Assembly: GCA_013398295.1 (NCBI GenBank)
Contig: VZSF01003538.1
Span: 46,856-110,855, forward strand
Source: Chionis minor
Lineage: Eukaryota > Chordata > Aves > Charadriiformes > Chionididae
DNA length: 64,000 nucleotides
Direction of reading: 5' to 3'
Under the pieces are notes generated by a model. That model was not told where the DNA came from, ran no database searches, and saw only the letters and a list, made by a program, of their open reading frames with translations. Below are positions 54,701 through 64,000 of the stretch, one piece after another (the first letter of the stretch is position 1; each line of letters opens with the position of its first letter). The position numbers and the translations under genes are program-made.

Positions 54701-57700
54701 TTATCAAAGTTGTGACCCGACAACCTTCAGCTCCTCTCCCACCTCGATTGACTCATCTGACTTGTAAAATGTCAAACATGGTTTATGTGCCAAACAGTGC
54801 CAGCTGGCAGCAAGGTCCAAAACTGAGAATACACCATCTCTTGGTTATGAAGCACCTTGAGGTGAGGGGTGATTTTGCTACGTCTGTGCCATCACATCCA
54901 GCTGACAATCCTTCTGCTCCCTTTTCCTCTGCTTACCCTGCAGGAGACAGCTCGCTGCAGCACCCTGAAAGCTGCTGAAAAATCAAAGGCAGATGAACAG
55001 GAGCCTGTCTCCAAGGTCAAGGCAAGAGATTGCTTGATGCCTCAGGAGCCAAGAGCTGGAGGAGCTGAAGGTGGGTTAGGGAGCAGGTGAGCAGGAGCTG
55101 CAGGGAAATGTTGCTGACAAAGCTGCACCCCGTGGCACAGCCTTTGAGTTTCCCTGGGTAATGCCAGACGTGCCGCAACAGCAAAGGCAACTGAGCTTGT
55201 GCGTTGAGAAACTGCAGTAAGAGCAGCGCTCTGCTGGCACAAATACTGCCTGTTAAATACCTACAGTCCCTCACTCCCGCTCCTTCTCCTGTTGTACCTA
55301 GGGAAAGGGTTTCTCATTTATCGTCTTTGCCCTGCAGAGCTAAATAGGTCAAAACTAATGATCGAAGGGGAGACAGGAGGCGATGCTTCGCAACCTGTGG
55401 GGTCGATGTCTCATTTTGTAGCACTCTGCAAATGCCTTCCTCTGTGTTTTTCTTTTTTTTTTTTCTTTTTCTTCTTTTTCCTGTATGCCCATCAGCCCTT
55501 TAACGAGGGGGGTGGGTTTGCTGTGGCAATGGCACCAGCGCTGAGCACCAGCTGAGAAACTGGAGACAGTGATGGGACCTGGGGGGGCTCTGTGCCATTT
55601 GTGGTGAGGTCCAGGCTGTGGCCACCGGCCAGGTCAGTTGCTGTACACAGTGTTCCCCTTCATGCCTGCTCCCTGCCTCACATCCCAGCTGAAAACCCCA
55701 CTGGATAGCAGGGCTATTTAAATACTTTCTCCAGGTAACAGCTGCTTGAGACCGTGTGCTGTGACCCAGTCCAACCTTAATGGGAAATGCAGCAGAGGCT
55801 TTTCCAGCCTCTGAAAGACAGAGAAACCAAATGACACGCTATTTTCCACTGCCCTGAAAGTTTAAACACATTGTAAATGGGTGCGTTAGAAGGACAGATA
55901 AAATGTACCTAGAGCTTGCGTAGAGGCAGGTTGGTATTTGTAAATATAAATGTATTGTGTGATTTGAATTGATGGCCCCACAGCTGCATGGCTCCAGCGC
56001 TCCCTGTTTTGCTGCGCCAGCCAGGGTTTCCAGTTTTCCCAGCTACTGCCCCTGTGTGCAGCCTGGACCCCTGGCTTTCACCCGAAAGGTCAATTATCCT
56101 TTAAATAAGAAATCTGTTTGGCCCCAGCGGTCAGAGCAAGGTTAAGAAGTTGCACAGAGCAACTACAAAGGGCTGAATCCTGCAGATCAATGGAGGCAGG
56201 CGCCCAGGGCCAGGCTGCGAATAAGTGGGCAGCTTTACTCCCTCGCTCCTCAGCCCATCCGCGCATCTCGCCCGCCAGCTTTCATGGCCCAATACGTGCT
56301 TTCTGCTACATATGCAGGCTGGTGGTCCTTAGAAGTGGAATTCAGTTTAGGTAAATAAATAGCTGAGTAACTATTTATAAAGCTTCGCGCAATTCTTGTT
56401 CCTTAGGACAGGTTAGTGTAAGGAACCCAATTAAACAATTTGGAGCAGCTTACATAAAAATCTGGTGGAAAACCTCACTAAAAAAAAAAAGAAGAGTTAA
56501 AAGTTTCATTCAAAACACACTGGAAATCTGAAATTTTGTTGGGAGAAAATACTTGCACCCATCTGATGATAATATCTGCAGGAATTTTCTCTATCTGGTG
56601 CGCAGTGCTGGCTGCTCCCAGCAGACTCAGCCCTGAAGCACGTGGAGAAGGTGCTGATGCTGTAGCAGGACCATGGGCCACGCGTCTGCCACGAGCCCCC
56701 TCAGCCTCCAGGTAAGCATAACCCCTGCCTACCTGCTCGTGCCGCTAAAGCAAGGAAGGCATGAAAGTCACTTCACTGCTTTGTTTGCTTTTTTCCCCCT
56801 CTCATGAAAAATTATTTCACTGTCTTTATAGTTGGAAAACTTCAGGGGAATTAATGAAAATGCAGGATGTTTTTCCCTCCATTGTGAAAACTTATTTTTT
56901 TTAGGGATGGATAATGTTTGAAGTAAGAAAATTTCCTTCTCCAGTAGCAAGGCTTGTACATGTACATATATTTGCAATAAGGCTTTCAAAAGGTGGTATC
57001 TACGCAAACTGCAAGCCAAGGAAGTGGCATTTAAAAGGATTTTAAAGCTACCAGCTGAGCAGTTGGTTGACGGGGCAGCAGGAGCTGGAGATGATCTATA
57101 GATGACTTATGCCCTGATTTGGGGCAGAGATACTCCCTCTTTCTTGGCAGAGTTGATGGGACCCCCTAGAACTGTCTCTCTGCGACCTTTAAGCCCTGAT
57201 TCACATCAAGTATTGGTTAATTAGTTGGGGGTTTTTTGGTTCTTTTTCCTTGTTCAGCTCAGGGATAACTTGACATATCTTGTTTTGGGTGTGTTTGAGC
57301 AGCGGAGGAGAGAGGAGGGGGACTGGGAATTCCCAGAGACCATCCTGAGGGGGGTGGGGGAACAAATGCCCAGACATACAGAAGAAGGTAATAAAGGTAC
57401 AGGGGCTCCTGCTCACCCTCATTGGGATGGTAGATCAAGAAAGGCACTTTACTACCCGAGAAACGATCGATACCTGCTGAGCGAGCAGAAGGCAGAGGCT
57501 GGCGCAGCCGGGAGACTCCTTGTTCCAAAGCGCACGTGCCCAGCTTTCAGGTAGCAGGTTATCGCGGCACCACTGGCACATCTGTCCTGGTGACTTCCAT
57601 CACCTTCCACCCTCTCGACCACAGCTTTGCTAGCGAGGTCCATGGCCGCCCTCTTGGGGCTTTTGCCTTCTCCACTGCAGTGAGGTTGTAAGTAGAGGTG

Positions 57701-60700
57701 CCAGTATTTCAGGAGGGGAACGGTGCTCTGTGCTTCACCTGGGGAATAAAAAAGGAACAAGAGGGTATAAAAAAATAGGCAACTGCCAAGACATAAAAAC
57801 TGAATTAAGTTTTTCTATAGTACTTGTATTCACCTTAATAACCGCTTTGGCTTGCCTGTGAAATAGCGTGCTGGCTTCAGTGAGCATATAAAATGTGTGT
57901 GTTAACTAGGTAAACAAAACTGGCTTTTCAATATTGTCTCTATATTGATATGAAAACAAAACCGCATACAGGCAGCATGGAAGTGAAAGGACATTTCACA
58001 CATTCACGGCTGGATCACACACCGTGAAGCTCATCACGTATATTATGCTTTAGACAGCAGTCACTCTAATAACTCTGTTATCTGCCCTTTTAAATTAAAA
58101 ACTTAAGATGTGATGAAAAAGACCATTAAACAGCCAGATCTTTACAAGATAAGCACAAGTATTCTGTGACTTGTTGCGTAATGTTTATTTATATGGCGCC
58201 TCTCTACCATGATTTTTTAGGTATTGCATAGAAATAAAGTGGTAATTAAAATGCAGCATGGTTTTTGAGTAAGGTAGAGGACTGGGTCCCTTACGGCACT
58301 AACATGCCGTAATGATGAGGGGGGATGCTAACCCTGCAGTGTGGATGGCTCTAGGCTCCAGGGGTTCCAACCCACGTGCCTGAGGCTTTCCCTGCAGATG
58401 GCTGCTGGACACTTTCCTCCGCCTCCCCTCACCAAGCCCACCGCTCCAGCAGGGTCTGCCCAGGGACCTGCTGCTTCCCTGCCTCTGCGCAGGGACCTGC
58501 GGGGGGGGAGACACCCAGAGGATCTACGGGAGCTTTGTCGTGCAGGGGTGAGAGAGGAGACCTGCTCCCCGCTTTGGCATGTGCCCCGGCCTGGTATCAA
58601 ACAGCACTTTGAGGTCTTTTAGGAGGAAAGGCTGGGAAAAACCCAGACCAGGTCATTGGTTACTGCTGCATTTTTCCAGTTGGAATTTTGGGATTTTTTT
58701 TTTATTTTGTTTTACTTTTTGGTAGTTCAGTGCAGAGGTTAGATAGTGGTACTGCACACCTTCAGAGGTCCCAAGAATTTCATATTTTTCCAATAATAGC
58801 AGCATATTTTCCTGTGTCCCAGCAGCACTGCTAGAAATTTCTGTAATATCTCTCATGCTGCATCACAACTAGGTTTTGGATTTTTACAAAGCAGATCTAT
58901 CCAAGAAGAACACATTGTTGGCACCAACACTTCATCTGTTTTCATATTATCGCTTTTGATGAAATTTTTGACTAAAGAACTAGGAAGCATTGCCAGTGAT
59001 GTGCTAGTGATAAAGGAGAGCTCCCCCCAGGTTCCCCATGCTTGCTGCTCCACTCTCCCACCAGCTGGGAAGGGGCAGCTTCCCAAGAGTAACTCATCTG
59101 AGGTACCAAAACAGTCCAAGGGCTCCCAGGTCAGCTCAATTCAAGATGGAGTTTCAGCTCCACAGTAAAATTGTAAGCGTGATCAGGAGCAAAGGAAGGG
59201 AGGGAACTTGCTGTTGTTGTTCTTACTGGCTGTAAAACAGTAATAGTAAATAGAAATTTAAATTGCTCCTCAAGATTACCACACAACAAATGGTCAAGGA
59301 GCCACATAACTTACAGAAAACTAATTTTTATCTTTTATGTCTATAAAAATGTCTATTAATTCATCTTCTCTCTGCTCTTACCTTGCAGGAGCACAGACTA
59401 TTTTATCTGTTAGGTCTTATGTCTGATACAGATGCTCATATCTTGGGTCATTTGTCGCTATGCATTCACTGGGCAGCACTGGTTTGGGGAGGATACCACG
59501 TACTGCAAGAGGAAAACTTCCTCCTCCCTTCTACGGCTCACCTGAATTTAAAGTACAATCTTCTCTTAAAACAACCCTACAGGTTGTTTTTGACAGCTGG
59601 GTGTAATTCAGCCCACAGCTTGTACTGCAGTAATTCACAAAGATCAATTTACAGAGCCAAGCCTACAGCTAACCTATTTCAGGTGGTGGCTTCCTGAGGC
59701 GAGGGGGAGTGACAAATACAAGTGGCCTGAAACAAATCAGAGGATAATACTGTGCCACAGAGCAATGTCGGATGCCTTCTGTTTGTGGGTATCTAATACG
59801 GCTAATAAGCAACTAACATAACTGCCTGATTTGGCAAGAATTATTACCTGCTGAATAACTTAATAGATTTTTAGTCCCTATGTGTATAATTTTCACTAGT
59901 CCCCAAAGGAAAGCTATATAATGCTTGCCATAGTTGTTTGTGGAATTGTGATGCACCACAGGTGTACTTTGAACTTCATAAACTGCACTAGATTACATCC
60001 CATTATGCCTCTTGTGGGGCTGTAATTACCGTGAGCTCTTCTGGGGCAGCAGCTGCTGCTTGCGATGTGATTTTTTTCCAAAGCAGGACCTTAACCCGCC
60101 TGGCCTCTCTTTCTCACTGCGCGATTCCCGTTGATTAGCTGTAATGCACGGACATTGTTAAATCTGCCCAAATAACTCCTGGACAGCTTTGAAATATGTT
60201 TAGTGTTTTTATAAGGGCTATGCTTTTAAGTAAAGCAGGTTCTTGAAAAATGGTCTTGAAGGGATGTGGACCTTTTTCAATAGCTTTTAAAAATAATACA
60301 TTTAAATAAACAACACAGTCACAGCTTTAATCATTTAGGTAGCCTACCTTATAGGAAAATAATTCACTATTTCAGATTCTAGTTCAAGAGGAAGAAATAA
60401 ATTCTAGCAGTTCTTAAAAATAATAAATTAGATTCTGACAAGACGCCGTATACATCCATCCCTATATTAAAGGGGCAATAGTGTGATGTGGGTGTGAAAT
60501 GAAAAGAAGGACCCAGTCATTGAACAAGGAGGGGTCCCACTCACATTCATTAATCAAGATGATTGCAGCAGCCAAATATTTGATTAAAAGGATGTATAAA
60601 AATAGCCACTGAAGAAAATAAGCCTGCATGGGTCTTTGCCATTCCCAGACACCGCAGCCATAACACTGGAACTGCAGCGTGCAAAGCGAGTGAGGACTCT

Positions 60701-63274
60701 TTTAAGTGCCCACCTAAGGGACCGGTGAAAATTAACGGCACAGCAGAAAGGCTCTTTAAAGGTCAGCCAGAATTATGCATGGAGGCTTGCATTTGGAAGC
60801 AGTCGTTTCGCGCAGGACTGCCTATTGCACTTGCTTTTCAGCAAAGGGGTTTTAATTACCGTAACACTTTGCACATCTGGTAGTGCTTTTTGTCTGAGGA
60901 GCTCGAGGAACTCGCCACCGAAGGAATCGTGCCCACTCACCACATATCTGAGGTCGGAGTGTTGCCGCTATTTACTGGTGGTTCAAAGAAGTTGCGTTGG
61001 GACGGATTGACCCGTGTAGCCTCGCGCACAGCGAAGGAGGGTATGGCTGCATTGAGGGGGATGCAACGGGGGGGATTTGTCTGCTCCAGTGTCACCTTCT
61101 GCAGCGGGGCTGGGACATCAGTGTGCCCTGTGCCAAACCCCTTTGCAGCCAAAGGAGAGAAATGGGGCATAACTCATCTGATCCTACACGAGCCACCTTA
61201 CACTGCATCTGCAAAGCCACTGTATGGGAAGACGAGGGGCCTGGTTTGTGAGGGTACCTTGCCTGCTGATGGCACACGTGAATCCTTGATCTCACAGCCA
61301 ACTGTCTGACCAGGCTGTGATCCCTGTGACCCCAGACTGCCCCGGGGTACCACCAGGTACAGCTAAAACTATGCTTCTGCAAAACGGATACTGGCCGTGA
61401 CCTGGGGATGTTGCTTGTGGTACGTCTCCTTAATAACATACCAGAAATAGTCCTGAAAAATGCTGCCTTGAAAAAACAAACAAGCAAAAACTTTGATGCG
61501 CTAAGGGCAGAAACGAGGAAAATCAGAGCGCTGTAAAAGGTCTTTCAAAACTCCATTTTCTACTGCCACTGCTACCATCACTGCTAGAGGTAGCTTAAAA
61601 AAATGCCCACATCCAATGGTTTTTGCAAGTAAGAAATGGAATGAAAATCCAAATAGACATTTAACAGCAAGGCCAATCACTATTTCTTGTGAAGAAAAGC
61701 ATGTTTTCTTGCTATGGACAAAAACTAGAAATTGCCTACAAAGATGTCATTTCTGTAAAGATTTTTTGATGCTGAAGCTTCACCAAAGCTACGGAAAAGG
61801 GCAAACAGGAAGGTTTTCAATGGGAAGCTGCTGGAGCAGCGTTGCCTTGGTGGGCAGGAGGTTATCTCTGCACCAGCTGGGAGGAGGCGGCTGGGCCGGG
61901 GCTGTGGCCATGCCTGGGTGCCAGCACCTGTGGGGACATGGCTCATGCTGGTCCAAAATGGGTGCATGATGCTCCCATCCTGCCTCCTGGAAGCTGCAGG
62001 ACTTCACAGACAAATTGATCTGGCTGTCAGGGAAGTTTTGTGGGTTGCCAGCTGGCTAGTTTACATTCCCTCCACATGCAGCTATATTGAAACCTGTTGG
62101 TGTTTCTTTGGATACTCCCATCTTGCAAAATCTTCAAGCATGTAGCTGTCATGTCTCCCACGTAGCCCCTCCAAGGTGATTCTTGTTGCTCCTCAACAGT
62201 CCTTGCCATCTTCCTCTCTGATCCCGCTGGTATATCCATCCAGTATTGGTACTGCCTGCCTGCATTCCCAGTGGGGCAGCAAAGCCTGTGGCTATTCCAG
62301 GGAACAGCCCTGAGGCATGGTCGCATTTTGGTGACATCTATGAGTTTCTGCTTACACTACTTTATTTTTTGTCCATTCTTGTTCTTGGACTACTTTTCTA
62401 TGATTGCTTTCCAAACTTCACTTTCTTTCTGAATAAAAATCCCATATTTTGGATTATATTTCCTATATATACAAGGTGGCCTTTTCCCTCTCTCATTTAG
62501 CTGATATCTGTCTAACTTCATTATCCTCTCTGGACTTCTCAGCCTCTGAATTAGTCTCTTCTACACATGCCATGAATCTGCAGCTAACTCCCCTAGCCAC
62601 ACAGTGAGGGAATGTATTAAATAATGCTGGTCCTAAGCGCTCCCTTTGGTGCCCCACTAATGCTTTAGCCAGTATTATTGCATTAAATAAGAGGCAACGA
62701 AACAACCTGGGGGTGTCTTGCCCTCCATGGGAACTTGGCAGCTGCTGGAGATGCGATGAGAGCAGCAAGTTTTTCTTTTTGGGGCTGAGGAGAAGAGGCA
62801 GCGTATTGATGTAGTTCATCCTGCCAGAACTTTTCCTTTTCTTAAATAGGTAACAGGTCTAAAAGCCACAGTCTGCTCGGAGACCTGGAGCTGCTGCCCT
62901 GGACCACATATACAGCACTGCCTCACAAAACCTGGTGTGCAGTGTTCTGCCTCGTGGCTCTGTCCTCACCCCCAGAAGGGAACACTGGTTTCTATTTGCA
63001 TTTTTCACCTCTAGGTCACTGTTTCTTGCTTTTCTCTGACCATTTCTAAAGATGCTTTTCTTTAGTCTAGCTGAAAACAGTGGGAGCTCCTGAAGCCTTG
63101 TTAATTCCCTTGGAGGAAAATGCTAAATCTGTCCTACCAGAGAGAGAGAGGAGATTATAGCGTTAAGAAGAGTTTAAGAGATGGGATATCTGAGGTGGAC
63201 TGCTCTTCTCTGCATCTATTAATTGACTGCATCTCATAAGCAGTTGAGGTAGAGGAGAAACCTTGAGTCTAAGC

Positions 63275-63299
63275 AATAATAATAATAAAAAATAATAAT
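63275..63299 (+). repeat. (AAT)n microsatellite, imperfect
   Basis: AATAATAATAATAA, an A-rich interruption, and AATAATAA. Short and imperfect. Confidence 0.8.
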
Positions 63300-64000
63300 T
63301 CAACAAGGAATACAAATCATGGGAGCATGAGGAAAACTGAAAGTCTTTTTGCTAGATAGACTGCAAAGCTTTACTGTGTCCTGGAGAATTTCATAAATCT
63401 AATGAAGCTTTCACACCTTTGGGGATAGGGCTTAAGCTGCCAGGCTTCCTATCCGTCTTGGGATCAATAGAGCAGTTAAGTAAAAATCACCTGCAAATAA
63501 AGAACACAGAACTGGGAGTGCAGCTCATCTCTCACAGAGGAAACAGAATGATAATCAAAAAGCCCAAGTCAGTGATTTTCAAACTTGCAGCTCCATCTAT
63601 GATGGTGCTTTTTCTGTGATGACCCCACAGTAAATCAGGAAAATGATTGCTGCGTGCAGGTAATTTCACATTGGGTTTAGGGATGGGATTTGGCTCATAT
63701 GTCCTGTTTACCTTGTCCCAGATGTGCTTGCAAACTGACGCTTAGCATGTTTGCATGGTGGACCTGCCTAACCCCTGGCTTTCAGGCTTAGCTGCTTTTC
63801 CTTGGGACCGCGAGCCCTGTCGACCCACCCAGCTGGACAGAGCTGGCAGACCATGGAAATGCTCTGAGATGGGACATGGGAGCGGAAGGATTGCCAGTGG
63901 GTGCTTAGGGACAAGTTTCCTTTCACTCTCTCATCTCCCTGCTGGCACCTCAGCTTTGGGGGCTGGGGCTTCAAGGCACTTGGTAAAGAGCAAGATCTCA

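Larger units (their letters stand above)
46623..64000. other. Intergenic, no supported gene
   Basis: This is downstream of ACTR3. Open frames are up to about 160 codons, none with a recognisable domain, and most lie in GC-richer stretches. It holds a CR1 end at 48665-48785, a GC-rich stretch at about 51780-52200, an AAT microsatellite at 63275-63299 and T-rich runs (for example 53789-53801, 55448-55470). No tRNA, snoRNA or microRNA hairpin was recognised, though I could not scan for structure exhaustively. Confidence 0.6.

Noticed and set aside
57780..58260. AT-rich block with TAATTA-type homeodomain-like sites that looked like a conserved noncoding element
   Set aside because: Conservation cannot be judged from one sequence, and such short sites are common in AT-rich DNA.
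1..64000. Bacterial-type systems (operons, CRISPR arrays, insertion sequences) or an endogenous virus
   Set aside because: No spaced identical repeats, no operon-like gene packing, and no retroviral gag, pol or env-like frames. The content is ordinary vertebrate exon-intron DNA with CR1 elements.

Overview
The window looks like a bird nuclear genome. It contains one confidently recognisable gene on the + strand, ACTR3 (actin-related protein 3, the Arp3 subunit of the Arp2/3 complex). The ACTR3 exons are separated by GT-AG introns. The interspersed repeats are nearly all CR1 LINE fragments with the avian-type 3' end (…TTCCAACC…ATTCTATGATTCT), repeat density is low, and the two GC-rich promoter islands are typical of vertebrate housekeeping genes. 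The species cannot be told from the sequence alone.

Layout. 1-1384: a CpG island, present twice with an 880-base period and broken by a one-base N and a run of 25 G. It may be the promoter of the neighbouring gene; SLC35F5 is expected there from vertebrate gene order, but no coding exon of it is visible. 1385-13.1 kb: intergenic, with one 0.85-kb CR1, a small CR1 end and a few exon-like open segments near 4.2-5.0 kb. 13.8-14.96 kb: the ACTR3 CpG-island promoter, broken by three single-N gaps (14171, 14878, 14958) and a 535-base duplicated block. 14879-45814: ACTR3 coding exons 1 (only its last 8 bases) to 12. 45815 to about 46622: 3' UTR with AATAAA at 46600. From there to 64000: intergenic sequence with one CR1 end and no gene I can support.

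ACTR3 exons 2-12 total 1213 coding bases. With the 44 bases expected for exon 1 they give 1257 bases, exactly 418 codons plus stop, the known Arp3 length. All 11 intron boundaries are GT-AG, phases agree, and there is no frameshift or premature stop. The only damage is at exon 1: the start codon and first 12 codons fall in an assembly gap, so automatic annotation would probably lose the true N-terminus.

I found no novel system, mobile cassette, CRISPR array or RNA gene. The most useful second looks are the two assembly duplications that break promoter islands, the truncated ACTR3 exon 1, and the unexplained exon-like segments at 4.2-5.0 kb.
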